Below are positions 1 through 8,475 of a stretch of DNA of 64,000 nucleotides, one piece after another. How positions within the stretch are numbered: the first letter of the stretch is position 1; every line of letters starts with the position of its first letter. Below the pieces are notes generated by a model. That model was not told the origin of the DNA and made no database searches. It worked only from the letters and a program-made list of their open reading frames with translations. A program made the position numbers and the translations under genes. Source of the DNA: Agromyces larvae (GTDB taxonomy: Bacteria > Actinomycetota > Actinomycetes > Actinomycetales > Microbacteriaceae); NCBI RefSeq assembly GCF_022811705.1, contig NZ_CP094528.1:3782001-3846000 (forward strand), read 5' to 3'.

Positions 1-27
1 CGGCACCCACTGACCCGAGGTTCCACC

Positions 28-61
28 CGACGGGGCTCCGCCACCCGGCGGGGCCCCGTCG
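28..61. terminator. strong GC hairpin, probable terminator
   Basis: A perfect or G-T-paired 15-bp stem (28-42 with 47-61) closes a four-base loop. It lies between the window edge and araB and probably ends transcription of the gene to the left. It is followed by a short pyrimidine stretch rather than a long T tract. Confidence 0.6.
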
Positions 62-115
62 TCTCTGCACCCCACCGGCACTGCGCCCCCCCCGGCACTG
101 CGCACCCCACCTGTA

Positions 116-196
116 CGCAATTCAGGTCGGGAGTCGGCGTGTCGCGCTGACACGCCGGGCGGATGCCACGACACGCCGGTGCGCTCCTGAATTGCG
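116..196. repeat. 81-bp inverted-repeat element upstream of araB
   Basis: Perfect 11-bp outer arms, CGCAATTCAGG (116-126) and CCTGAATTGCG (186-196), enclose an internal perfect 9-bp hairpin (CGGCGTGTC at 135-143 with GACACGCCG at 149-157). A second copy of ACACGCC follows near 171. The layout resembles a small non-coding palindromic repeat or MITE-like element. No coding capacity is seen. Confidence 0.5.
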
Positions 197-235
197 AACA
201 GGCGGGGCGAGAGGGGCGGGTGGCGGGCGGGGTTC

Positions 236-270
236 GTTAGCGCTAACATCAGGTGCTGTTCGCGCTAACA
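236..270 (+). promoter_or_regulatory. two LacI-type operators upstream of araB
   Basis: A perfect palindrome GTTAGCGCTAAC (236-247) and an imperfect copy TGTTCGCGCTAACA (257-270) lie 22 bp apart centre to centre, just ahead of the GTG start at 290. CG-centred palindromes of this type are typical LacI-family sites. The likely ligand protein is the LacI regulator at 3591-4652. The half-site differs by one base from the operators used elsewhere in the cluster. Confidence 0.7.
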
Positions 271-289
271 GAGCCGAGGGAGTCCTACC

Positions 290-1909
290 GTGACCGACAC
301 CGCCGCCGCCGAGGCGATCCGCGAGGGCCGCACGGCACTCGGCATCGAACTCGGGTCGACCCGCATCAAGGCGTGTCTGGTCGATGCCGACGATCCGGCC
401 CGGGTGCTCGCGGTCGGCGGCCACGAGTGGGAGAACCGCTACGAGGACCGCGTCTGGACGTACTCGCTCGACGACGTCCGCACCGGGCTCCAGGCCGCGT
501 ACGCCGACCTCGTCGCCGACGTCGCTCGACGCCACGGCGTGAGCCCGACGACCTTCGGCGCGATCGGCGTCTCGGCGATGATGCACGGGTATCTCGCATT
601 CGATGCATCCGGTGAGCTGCTCGTGCCGTTCCGCACCTGGCGCAACACCTCCACGGGCGCCGCCGCGGCCGAGCTCAGCGAGGCGTTCGGGCTGAACATC
701 CCGCTGCGCTGGTCGATCGCGCACCTGCACCAGGCGGTGCTCGACGCCGAGCCGCACGTGCCGCACCTCGCCTCGTTCACGACCCTCGCCGGGTACGTGC
801 ACCGCCTGCTCACCGGCCGCGACGTGCTCGGCGTGGGCGACGCGTCGGGCATGTTCCCGATCGACTCGGCGACCGGCACGTACGACGAACGCCTCCTCGG
901 CGTCTACGACGGCCTCCCGAGCCGGCAGGCGCACGCGCCCGCGCTGCGGGTCGCCGACCTGCTGCCCGAGGTGCTGCCCGCGGGCGCGCCGGCGGGCGAG
1001 CTGACCGCCGAGGGTGCCGCCCTGCTCGACCCGACCGGCGCGCTGCAGCCCGGCATCCCGTTCTGCCCGCCCGAGGGCGACGCCGGCACGGGCATGGTCG
1101 CGACGAACGCGGTCGCGCCGCGCACCGGCAACGTGAGCGCCGGCACGAGCATCTTCGCGATGGTCGTGCTCGAGCGCGCCCTCACCGCCGCCCACGAGGA
1201 GGTCGACCTGGTCACTACCCCCGCGGGCGACCCGGTGGCGATGGTGCACTGCAACAACGGGGCATCCGAGCTCGCCGCCTGGGTGGGCCTCTTCGAGCGG
1301 TTCGCGGCCGTCACCGGTTCGCCCGTCGCGGGCGACGCCGACGCCGTCTTCGGCGCGCTGTTCGCCGAAGCGCTCGGCGGCGAGCCCGACGCGGGCGGCC
1401 TCGTCGCCTACAACCACCTCGCCGGCGAGCCGATCGCCGGGCTCGACGAGGGCCGCCCGCTCGTCGTGCGCACCCCCGACAGCCGGCTCACGCTCGCGAA
1501 CTTCATGCGGGCGCAGCTCTACGGCGTGTACGGCACGCTCGCGCTCGGCATGCGCGTGCTCGCCGACGAGGGCGTCGCGATCGACCGGATGTTCGCGCAC
1601 GGCGGCATCTTCCGCACCGCGGGCGTCGCGCAACGGTTCCTCGCGGGCGCGCTCGACGCACCCGTCGCGGTCGGCGAGACCGCCTCGGAAGGCGGCGCGT
1701 GGGGCATCGCGGTGCTCGCGGCGTTCCTGCGCGCGCGGTCGGCGGGCGATGTGCTCGACCTCGGCGGATACCTCGACGAGCGCGTCTTCGCGGGCGCGGC
1801 GGTCGAGGTCGCCGAGCCCGATGCGGCGGATGTCGCCGGCTTCGCCGCCTACCTCGACCGTTACCGAGCCGGCCTCGCCGCCGAGGCCGCGGCGGTGGCC
1901 GCGATGTAG
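290..1909 (+). CDS. araB: L-ribulokinase, FGGY family
   Basis: Predicted to phosphorylate L-ribulose to L-ribulose 5-phosphate in the cytosol, the second step of arabinose catabolism. The protein has 539 residues, a normal FGGY length. It starts with the phosphate-binding motif GIELGSTRIKAC (about residue 22) and carries a SAMMHGYL motif and a C-terminal ASEGGAWGIA segment that fits the adenosine-binding lobe. The sequence resembles the ribulokinase type found beside araD and araA in Bacteroides more than Escherichia coli AraB. The start is GTG at 290, preceded by GAGGGAG. araA follows after 117 bp, so the two probably share a transcript controlled by the operators at 236-270. Other pentulose kinases are possible by sequence, but the neighbour argues for ribulose. 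Confidence 0.88.
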   Translation: MTDTAAAEAIREGRTALGIELGSTRIKACLVDADDPARVLAVGGHEWENRYEDRVWTYSLDDVRTGLQAAYADLVADVARRHGVSPTTFGAIGVSAMMHGYLAFDASGELLVPFRTWRNTSTGAAAAELSEAFGLNIPLRWSIAHLHQAVLDAEPHVPHLASFTTLAGYVHRLLTGRDVLGVGDASGMFPIDSATGTYDERLLGVYDGLPSRQAHAPALRVADLLPEVLPAGAPAGELTAEGAALLDPTGALQPGIPFCPPEGDAGTGMVATNAVAPRTGNVSAGTSIFAMVVLERALTAAHEEVDLVTTPAGDPVAMVHCNNGASELAAWVGLFERFAAVTGSPVAGDADAVFGALFAEALGGEPDAGGLVAYNHLAGEPIAGLDEGRPLVVRTPDSRLTLANFMRAQLYGVYGTLALGMRVLADEGVAIDRMFAHGGIFRTAGVAQRFLAGALDAPVAVGETASEGGAWGIAVLAAFLRARSAGDVLDLGGYLDERVFAGAAVEVAEPDAADVAGFAAYLDRYRAGLAAEAAAVAAM

Positions 1910-1916
1910 GCGGGGC

Positions 1917-1975
1917 GCTTCGACGGGCTCAGCGAGCGACAGGTTCAGGTCGCTTCGACGGGCTCAGCGAGCGAC
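1917..1975. repeat. two copies of a dispersed CTTCGACGGGCTCAGCG repeat
   Basis: Two 24-bp copies (1917-1940 and 1952-1975) lie in the araB-araA gap. The core is the same family as the six-copy tandem array at 37176-37289 and the inverted copies near 37140-37168 and 39884-39903. It is an intergenic repeat; a role in mRNA folding is possible but unproven. Confidence 0.6.
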
Positions 1976-2026
1976 GGGCTCGGCGAGCTTCAGCTCAGCG
2001 AACTTCACACGAGAAAGGCACCACCC

Positions 2027-3550
2027 ATGACCCGCACCCCACTCACGACGAGCCTCGAGCAGTACGAGGTCTGGTTCCTCACCGGCAGCCAGCACCTCTA
2101 CGGCCCCGAGACGCTCGCCCAGGTCGCCGAGCAGTCGCGCACCATCGCCGAGACCCTTGATCGGGCCGACGGCGTGCCCGTGAAGGTCGTCTGGCTGCCG
2201 GTGCTCACCGACTCGGCCGCGATCAAGCGGGTCGTGCTCGAGGCGAACGCGGCGCCGAACGTCATCGGCTTGATCGCCTGGATGCACACGTTCAGCCCCG
2301 CCAAGATGTGGATCGCCGGGCTCGACGCCCTGCAGAAGCCGCTCGCGCACCTGCACACGCAGGCCAACGTCGAGCTGCCGTACGCCGACATCGACTTCGA
2401 CTTCATGAACCTCAACCAGGCCGCGCACGGCGACCGCGAGTTCGGGTACATCCAGACCCGGCTCGGCGTGCCGCGCAAGACGATCGTCGGCCATGCCACC
2501 GACCCGCGCGTGCAGCGCGAGCTGGCCACATGGCAGCGTGCGGCCGCGGGCCTCGCGGCATCCCGCGACCTGAAGCTCGCCCGCTTCGGCGACAACATGC
2601 GCTTCGTCGCCGTCACCGAGGGCGACAAGACCGAGGCCGAGCTGCGGTTCGGCGTGCAGGTCAACACGTGGGGCGTGAACGAGCTCGCCGACGCGGTGCA
2701 CGCCGCATCCGACGCCGAGATCGACGAGCTCGTCGCGCTCTACGAGGACGAGTACGACGTGGCGCCCGAGCTGCGCCGGGGCGGCGCGCGGCACGACTCG
2801 CTGCGCTACGGCGCGGCGATCGAGCTCGGCCTGCGCTCGTTCCTCGAGGAGGGCGGTTTCGGCGCGTTCACGACGAGCTTCGAAGACCTCGGCGCGCTCC
2901 GGCAGTTGCCCGGCCTCGCGGTGCAGCGCCTGCAGGCCGAGGGCTACGGCTTCGGCGCCGAGGGCGACTGGAAGACCGCGATCCTCGTGCGCATCGCGAA
3001 CGTGATGGGCGCCGGGCTGCCCGGCGGGGCATCCCTCATGGAGGACTACACCTACGACCTCACGCCCGGCGACGAGGTCATCCTCGGTGCGCACATGCTC
3101 GAGGTGGCGCCGTCGCTGACGACCGCGAAGCCGAGCCTCGAGATCCACCCGCTCGGCATCGGCGGCAAGGAGGACCCGGTGCGCCTCGTCTTCACCGCCG
3201 ACCCCGGCCCCGCGGTCGTGGTGGCGATGAGCGACCTGCGCGACCGGTTCCGTCTCACCGCGAACGTGGTCGAGAACGTGGCGCCGCGGCATCCGCTGCC
3301 GAAGCTGCCGGTGGGCCGTGCGATCTGGAAGCCCGCGCCCGACTTCCAGACCAGCGCCGCCGCGTGGCTCACCGCGGGCGCCGCGCACCACACGGTGATG
3401 ACCACGGCGGTCAGCGTCGACGTGTTCCGCGACTTCGCCGAGATGGCGAAGGTCGAGCTGCTCGTCATCGACGACGACACCACCCAGCGCGGTTTCGAGC
3501 GCGAGGTGCGCTGGAACCAGGCGTACTACCGGCTGGCGCAGGGGCTCTGA
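2027..3550 (+). CDS. araA: L-arabinose isomerase
   Basis: Interconverts L-arabinose and L-ribulose, the first catabolic step, using Mn2+ in the cytosol. The 507-residue length matches the family (about 500). Diagnostic stretches are [12 protein letters not shown] near residue 15, [11 protein letters not shown] near 86, FGYIQTRLG, and MEDYTYDL with the following acidic and His residues of the metal site in the C-terminal half. The ATG at 2027 follows AGAAAGGCACC. It sits between the kinase gene and a LacI regulator, so an araB-araA-lacI operon is likely. No araD gene is present nearby, so the 4-epimerase step must be encoded elsewhere. Confidence 0.97.
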   Translation: MTRTPLTTSLEQYEVWFLTGSQHLYGPETLAQVAEQSRTIAETLDRADGVPVKVVWLPVLTDSAAIKRVVLEANAAPNVIGLIAWMHTFSPAKMWIAGLDALQKPLAHLHTQANVELPYADIDFDFMNLNQAAHGDREFGYIQTRLGVPRKTIVGHATDPRVQRELATWQRAAAGLAASRDLKLARFGDNMRFVAVTEGDKTEAELRFGVQVNTWGVNELADAVHAASDAEIDELVALYEDEYDVAPELRRGGARHDSLRYGAAIELGLRSFLEEGGFGAFTTSFEDLGALRQLPGLAVQRLQAEGYGFGAEGDWKTAILVRIANVMGAGLPGGASLMEDYTYDLTPGDEVILGAHMLEVAPSLTTAKPSLEIHPLGIGGKEDPVRLVFTADPGPAVVVAMSDLRDRFRLTANVVENVAPRHPLPKLPVGRAIWKPAPDFQTSAAAWLTAGAAHHTVMTTAVSVDVFRDFAEMAKVELLVIDDDTTQRGFEREVRWNQAYYRLAQGL

Positions 3551-3590
3551 GCGAGGAGGTCGCGGGCTGCGGCTCGGTGAGGAGGTGCGG

Positions 3591-4652
3591 ATGACCGGGA
3601 CGGATGCCGCGAACAGCGCGGGCGGCGAGGCATCCGCCGCGCTGCCCACCATGTTCGACGTCGCGCGCCTCGCCGGCGTCTCGCACATGACCGTGTCGCG
3701 GGTGGTGAACGACCGGCCCGGGGTCGCCGAGGCGACCCGGGCCCGAGTCGAAGCCGCGATCGCGCAGTTGCGGTACCACCCGTCGTCGAGCGCGCGGATC
3801 ATGGCGGGCAGCCGCAGCGGCGCACTCGGGCTCATCCTCGCCGGCCGACCCGACTTCGGTCCGTCGAGCGCCGCCCTCGGGTTCACCGAGGCGGCGCTCG
3901 AGGCGGGCTACACCGTCAGCCAGGTGAGCATGCGCGAGGTCGGCGAGACGACGCTCGCCGACGCGGTGCGCCGGCTCGAGCAGCAGCGCGCCGAGGCGAT
4001 CGTGCTCATCTCGGGCGAGCGCGCCGGCGTCGAGATGCTCCGGCACCTGCGGCCGCGGGTGCCGGTCGTCGCGGTGGCGTCGGCCGACGAGCCCGGCGTG
4101 CATCGCGTCTCGCTCGACCAGTACGCGGGCGCGGTGCTCGCGGTCGAGCACCTGGTCGCGCTCGGGCATCGCGAGATCCGGCACATCGCCGGGCCGGACG
4201 ACTCGATGGATGCCGCGGAGCGGCGCCGCGCGTGGGCCGACACCCTGCGCGCGCACGGACTCGAGCCGCGCGACCCGCTCGTCGGCGACTGGACCTCGGC
4301 CTCGGGCGCCGCGGCCGGGCGCGTGCTCGCCCGTGATGCCGCGGCGACCGCCGTCTTCGCCGGCAACGACCAGATGGCGCTCGGGCTGCTGCACGCCTAC
4401 CGGTCCGCGGGGGTGCGGGTGCCCGAGGACGTGAGCGTGGTCGGGTTCGACGACGTGCCCGAGGCGGCGTACTTCACCCCGCCGCTCACCACGATGCGGC
4501 AGGACTTCGACACCCTCGGCCGCGACGTGCTGGCGACCGTGCTCGACGGGCTGCGCGACGAGTCAACGTCGCGGTCGGTGCCCGCGGAGCGCACCAGGCG
4601 GGTGCCGGTGCTCGTGGAGCGCGACAGCACGGCGGTGTCCGCCGGTCGTTGA
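3591..4652 (+). CDS. LacI-family transcriptional regulator of the arabinose genes
   Basis: A 353-residue LacI/GalR repressor with an N-terminal helix-turn-helix (FDVARLAGVSHMTVSRV, about residues 23-39), hinge helix, and a periplasmic-binding-protein-like sensor domain ending in the usual VPEDVSVVGFDD motif. GGAGG at 3581-3585 favours ATG 3591 over the GTG at 3585, which lies inside the ribosome site. It is 40 bp after araA and probably cotranscribed. It likely binds GTTAGCGCTAAC before araB. Its recognition helix is identical to that of the second LacI protein at 22196-23230, so overlap in operator use is plausible. The inducer is not predictable from sequence; arabinose or an arabinoside is the obvious guess. 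Confidence 0.88.
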   Translation: MTGTDAANSAGGEASAALPTMFDVARLAGVSHMTVSRVVNDRPGVAEATRARVEAAIAQLRYHPSSSARIMAGSRSGALGLILAGRPDFGPSSAALGFTEAALEAGYTVSQVSMREVGETTLADAVRRLEQQRAEAIVLISGERAGVEMLRHLRPRVPVVAVASADEPGVHRVSLDQYAGAVLAVEHLVALGHREIRHIAGPDDSMDAAERRRAWADTLRAHGLEPRDPLVGDWTSASGAAAGRVLARDAAATAVFAGNDQMALGLLHAYRSAGVRVPEDVSVVGFDDVPEAAYFTPPLTTMRQDFDTLGRDVLATVLDGLRDESTSRSVPAERTRRVPVLVERDSTAVSAGR

Positions 4653-4666
4653 GGACGATCGTCCTC
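4651..4666. promoter_or_regulatory. 16-bp perfect palindrome after lacI
   Basis: GAGGACGATCGTCCTC is a loop-free perfect palindrome starting inside the lacI stop codon and ending 9 bp before the GH27 promoter -35 box. It may be an upstream protein site. It is a poor terminator because no loop is available. Confidence 0.35.
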
Positions 4667-4675
4667 AGGAATGTC

Positions 4676-4705
4676 TTGCACGCGAGAGAATGTTCCCGGT
4701 AACAT
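4676..4705 (+). promoter_or_regulatory. GH27 promoter with overlapping LacI operator
   Basis: TTGCAC (4676-4681) and TAACAT (4700-4705) are spaced by 18 bp. The -10 box forms the right half of the near-palindrome ATGTTCCCGGTAACAT (4690-4705). A repressor bound here would block RNA polymerase directly. The same -10/operator fusion is seen at 24841-24856, which supports both calls. Confidence 0.65.
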
Positions 4706-5058
4706 CGACCGAAGCTGAGCAGTTCGGTCGATCTCCTCGCCACACGCTGTCGTGTCGGCTGGGTGCATCGGCTTGATCGAGGAGGATCAGTGTCGCGTAC
4801 GCCCGGACCGTTCACCGGCCCTGTTCCCGGGCCGCATCACGATGTCGATGCCTCCTCGATCGATGCAAGGCGTCCGATGTCGATGACCCGGGCGCCCGTC
4901 CACGAGCGGCACAGCGCCCGAGCGGTCACGGGGATCCGACCCCGCCGTGCCTGTTCGGGATCTGCCGCTCCCCGTCGATGGCGACCCGAATGGATCCTTT
5001 CGGCGGGTGGTGGCACGCGGTGGGCGATCCGGGGTCATCTCGTCCGAGGAGGAGTCCA
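4706..5058 (+). other. long untranslated leader before the GH27 gene
   Basis: About 350 bases separate the predicted promoter from the ATG at 5059. A GTG at 4791 is preceded by GAGGAGG, but the reading frame it opens has no protein-like features and runs into the GH27 gene in another frame. No recognised RNA family is seen. The stretch contains repeated CGATG and TCGATCGA words of unknown meaning. Confidence 0.3.
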
Positions 5059-7371
5059 ATGCAGGAACCATCCGCACGAAGCTCGCGCCGGCGTTCCCGG
5101 CTGCTGGGAATGGCCGCCGCTGCCGCTGTCGCAGTCGGATCATTGCTCGCCGTCTCGCCGCAGCCACCGGTTGAGGCGCTCGAGAACGGTCTGGCCGAAA
5201 CCCCGCCGATGGGCTGGAACAGCTGGAACCAGTTCTACTGCAACGGCGGGAACGGCCTGACCGCGGCAGCGCTCATGGGAGTCGCCGACCAGATTGTCGA
5301 AAAGGGGCTGGACGAAGTCGGGTACGAGTATGTCGTCCTCGACGACTGCTTCCAGAACGGTCGAGACGCGAACGGCGTGCTCCAGGTGGATCCCATCCGC
5401 TTCCCGAACGGAATCAAGCCCGTCGCAGACTATGTGCACTCGAAGGGCCTGAAGTTCGGAATCTACAGCGTTCCGGGGACGAAGACGTGCGCGAATCTGT
5501 ACAACGGTTACACGCCCAACGCAGGCTCGTACGGGCACGAGCAGATCGACGCCGAGACGTTCGCGGCTTGGGGCGTGGACTACTTGAAGTACGACTGGTG
5601 CTACCCCGACAGCAGCCTCAACCTCACCAAAATGCAAGCGTTCTCGAAGATGCGCGACGAACTCGCGAAAGTGGATCGCGACATCGTCTACGCGATCTCG
5701 GAGTACGGCGACAGCGCCCCGTGGACGTGGGCGGAGCCGGTCGCCAACCTCTGGCGCACGACCGGCGACATCGCTCCGAATTGGTCGTCGATCACGAGCA
5801 TCATCGATCGGCAGGCAGAACTCCACCCCTACGCCGGGCCAGGACACTGGAACGACCCCGACATGCTGCAGTTCAGCAACGGATCGCTGACGTTCGCGCA
5901 GAACAAGAGCCACCTGGCGATGTGGTCGATGCTGGCTGCACCGCTCTTCCTCGGCACCGACGTCGGAGCCCTGAGCGACGCCGAGGTCGCGCTCCTCACG
6001 AATCAGGAACTGGTGGACATCGACCAGGATCCGCTGGGCGAGCAGGCGCGCCGCGTCAGCAACGGCGAGGGCCTTCAGGTCTGGACGCGCGAACTCGCGG
6101 ACGGCGACCTCGCGGTTGCACTTCTCAACACGACGGGCTCGAGCGCGACAATCTCGACCTCGCTGCCCGCGCTGGGGGCTCAGGAGGACCTCTACGTGGT
6201 GCGCGACGTGTGGTCGCGCACTGACCTGTACAACACGGCCGCCGCGATCTCGGCAACGGTGCCGGCCTATGAGACTGCCGTCTACCGTCTCTCTCCCGGA
6301 ATGGACGAGGAACTGCCGGGCGTGGTCGGGGCGGCGGGGTCCGGCAGGGTCGAACAGGGAGCCGGTGCCGAGGTGTCCGTCGCGGTGCATAACCTCCTCG
6401 ACCAGCCCCTCCTCGGAGCGGAGCTCCGACTCGACGCAGCGGGCGGGGTGACGCCGCAGTCGCCGGTCGCCATCCCGACGATCGCCGCAGGCGGCTCCGG
6501 CGCGGTCACGGTGCGGGTCGACGCCGATGCGACCGCCTCGATCGGCGATGTCTCCCTGCCGGCTCAGGTCGTCTGGCAAGGCGGCTCCGAACCGGCGTCG
6601 GTGCTCGTCAAGGTGACGCCGGCGGCACCGGTCGGCGAGACCTACCTCAGCGATCTGCCGTGGCTTGCGACGACCAACGGATGGAACGGGAATCCACGGC
6701 GCGACCTCAGCCAGGACGACAGACCGCTCACCGTGAACGGAACGGTCTACCCCAAGGGCATCGGGTCGAACGCAGTCTCGACTGTGGACGTCTGGCTCGG
6801 CGGCAATTGCACGGTGTTGTCGGGCGCCCTCGGCGTGGACGATGAGACGAACAACGGCAACGCGACGCTGAAACCGTCGATCAGCGGCTCGGTCACCGGG
6901 GACGGCAGGGCGCTCTGGAACAACTCCAGCGTGATCCGTTACCAGCAGAAGGAGTCGTTCACCATCGACGTCACCGGGGTCGATCGGCTCAGGCTCACGG
7001 CGGATATCGGCGGCGACTCGAACGCCTACGACCATGCGGACTGGCTCACGATGAGCCTCTCGTGCGCCGAAGCCGAGGTGCCCGAGCTGGGGACGACGGT
7101 GTCGGTCGAACTTCGCTGCGTTGCGGGGAAGGGCGTTCTCGCGGTGCGCGTCGAGAACGAGAGCGAGGTCCCGGTCGGTGGCATGATCACTGGCGAGTAC
7201 GGGGCGAAGTCGATCGCGGCCATCGCGCCCGGGATGTCGGCATCCCAGGTGTTCTCGACGCGGAGGGCCGCCGTTCCGGCCGGCAGTGTGCTCGCCCTGC
7301 TCAGTGGTGAGGTCGACGGTCGAACGGTCACGGTCGAACAGGACGTCGCCTACCCCGCGAAGACCTGCTGA
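5059..7371 (+). CDS. secreted GH27 glycosidase with NPCBM and C-terminal two-Cys module
   Basis: Predicted secreted alpha-galactosidase or beta-L-arabinopyranosidase (both occur in GH27). ATG 5059 follows GAGGAGG and gives a 770-residue protein with a signal peptide (residues 1 to about 40). The GH27 barrel opens with ETPPMGWNSWN. The nucleophile is D179 in LKYDWC and the acid/base D237 in LWRTTGD, by alignment to human GLA D170 and D231. An NPCBM-type carbohydrate-binding domain spans about 526-670. Residues 679-770 form the module also found on the four hydrolases downstream. The gene has its own operator-controlled promoter (4676-4705). Neighbouring arabinose genes make an arabinopyranoside or arabinogalactan side-chain substrate plausible. 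There is no LPXTG or C-terminal membrane segment. Confidence 0.88.
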   Translation: MQEPSARSSRRRSRLLGMAAAAAVAVGSLLAVSPQPPVEALENGLAETPPMGWNSWNQFYCNGGNGLTAAALMGVADQIVEKGLDEVGYEYVVLDDCFQNGRDANGVLQVDPIRFPNGIKPVADYVHSKGLKFGIYSVPGTKTCANLYNGYTPNAGSYGHEQIDAETFAAWGVDYLKYDWCYPDSSLNLTKMQAFSKMRDELAKVDRDIVYAISEYGDSAPWTWAEPVANLWRTTGDIAPNWSSITSIIDRQAELHPYAGPGHWNDPDMLQFSNGSLTFAQNKSHLAMWSMLAAPLFLGTDVGALSDAEVALLTNQELVDIDQDPLGEQARRVSNGEGLQVWTRELADGDLAVALLNTTGSSATISTSLPALGAQEDLYVVRDVWSRTDLYNTAAAISATVPAYETAVYRLSPGMDEELPGVVGAAGSGRVEQGAGAEVSVAVHNLLDQPLLGAELRLDAAGGVTPQSPVAIPTIAAGGSGAVTVRVDADATASIGDVSLPAQVVWQGGSEPASVLVKVTPAAPVGETYLSDLPWLATTNGWNGNPRRDLSQDDRPLTVNGTVYPKGIGSNAVSTVDVWLGGNCTVLSGALGVDDETNNGNATLKPSISGSVTGDGRALWNNSSVIRYQQKESFTIDVTGVDRLRLTADIGGDSNAYDHADWLTMSLSCAEAEVPELGTTVSVELRCVAGKGVLAVRVENESEVPVGGMITGEYGAKSIAAIAPGMSASQVFSTRRAAVPAGSVLALLSGEVDGRTVTVEQDVAYPAKTC

Positions 7372-7490
7372 CGCGGCGGCTGCGGTCGGTCCAGCCGGGC
7401 GGTTGGGCGGGCCGCAGCAGCCGAGAGCTCGACCGGCACGGTGCCGTTCGGCGACCCCGCGACCGCACCGATCAGTCATCGTGCGGCCGG

Positions 7491-7605
7491 ATGTTACCGG
7501 AAACAACAGCGGAAATCCAACGTTTTCTTTGATGTGCGCCGTGCCTCTGGAGGGTCTGGCGTGTTCGGTCGGCGCTGTGCTAGCTTCTGGCGTTACCGGT
7601 AACAA
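7491..7605 (+). promoter_or_regulatory. paired LacI operators before the WxL-hydrolase operon
   Basis: ATGTTACCGGAAACAA (7491-7506) and GCGTTACCGGTAACAA (7590-7605) share the GTTACCGG core and lie 99 bp apart, a spacing that would allow looping. Together with the sites at 4690, 20914, 24805 and 24841 they define one regulon. A TAGCTT at 7581-7586 just ahead of the second site is a possible -10 box, but no convincing -35 box was found. Confidence 0.6.
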
Positions 7606-7623
7606 ACAGCAACTCCGCGGCCC

Positions 7624-7752
7624 GTGGTGGGGTCGTGAATTCGGCAAGGGTGCCGACCTCGGTCGTGAATCTGAGCCGTGATGTCGAGCGTGCCAGCGTG
7701 TGCTGGTTCGTGTGGAACGGTTCGGCACGAGTGTCGACCGAGGACTGGAGAG
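7624..7752 (+). ncRNA. conserved structured 5' leader of the WxL-like gene
   Basis: This stretch is clearly similar to 20951-21077, which precedes the decayed second WxL gene. Both contain the palindrome CGACCTCGGTCG (7654-7665 here), a CCAGC...GCTGG hairpin whose loop and stem differ between the copies, and the same GGACTGGAGAG or GAACTGGAGAG ribosome-site end. Conservation outside coding sequence suggests an RNA element or shared translational control. A recent duplication alone is the alternative. Confidence 0.4.
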
Positions 7753-7755
7753 ATG

Positions 7756-8391
7756 ATGATGAGCAAGGGCGCTGCATTTCGGGTGGCGACGGGTGTGGTC
7801 GGCGGGTTGTTGCTCGTCGGGGTCGGGGGGGCGGCGTTCGCCGACTATCCCGACCCTGAGAGCGGTTCGAGTGTCGAGGTGAACGTCGACATCGCGGCGG
7901 TCGAGAACGGTGCGCTGAGCCTCACGGTCGATGCCGGCGCGACGTCGCTGTCGGAGACGGACTCGACTGCCGAGCACCGTCAGTTCACCGGAACGCTGCC
8001 GAACGTCACGGTCACCGACACCCGTTCGAATGTGCCTGCCGGGGTGTACTGGTACGTCACCGGTCAGGCGGGCGACTTCGTCGGTGCGAACGGGCAGCCG
8101 GGCATCACGGCCGACCACCTGGGCTGGACGCCCGCCATGGTGGGCGCCGCGAACGGGGATGACGTGATCGAGGGCCCGCAGGTGGACACCTCGCTCGACC
8201 CGGTGGGTCCGAACAACGTGGGCATCGGCGGCGAAGAGCTCCTGCAGCTGAACCTGACGGACTCGCAGAGCGCCGCGGTCGTGGGGCAGTGGACGGCGAA
8301 CGCCGAGCTGGTGCTGAAGACCCCGGTCGACGTCGCTCCCGGCAGCTACAGCTCCACCCTCACCCTGTCGCTGTTCGAAGACGCACTCTGA
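7756..8391 (+). CDS. small secreted WxL-like surface protein
   Basis: A 211-residue secreted protein with a signal peptide ending around AAFA-DY (about residue 30). The C-terminal beta-rich part ends with P-D-APGSYSSTLTLSLFEDAL. This resembles the end of WxL domains, where a tTLtWtLsDaP-like strand is typical, and a GWTP motif lies near the middle. WxL proteins bind peptidoglycan non-covalently and act with DUF916/DUF3324 partners. One such partner is encoded at 21115-22191. Of three consecutive ATG codons (7753, 7756, 7759) the second or third best fits the GGAG at 7747-7750. The gene heads an operon with four hydrolases. Assignment to the WxL family is by motif and context and needs a profile search. 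Confidence 0.6.
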   Translation: MMSKGAAFRVATGVVGGLLLVGVGGAAFADYPDPESGSSVEVNVDIAAVENGALSLTVDAGATSLSETDSTAEHRQFTGTLPNVTVTDTRSNVPAGVYWYVTGQAGDFVGANGQPGITADHLGWTPAMVGAANGDDVIEGPQVDTSLDPVGPNNVGIGGEELLQLNLTDSQSAAVVGQWTANAELVLKTPVDVAPGSYSSTLTLSLFEDAL

Positions 8392-8475
8392 GCCCTCTGC
8401 GCTCGGCGGTTCCGGCAATCGGAATCGCGGTCCCGTCGAGGACATCCGTACCCCATATGAGCAAAGGAGATCATC

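Noticed and set aside
4651..4666. 16-bp palindrome after lacI as an intrinsic terminator
   Set aside because: A loop-free palindrome cannot form a normal hairpin at full length and no U tract follows. Listed as a possible protein site instead.
4763..5260. Plus-strand frame with a good GAGGAGG before GTG 4791
   Set aside because: The translated sequence is low in hydrophobic structure, runs into the GH27 gene in another frame and has no recognisable family. Kept only as a note on the leader.
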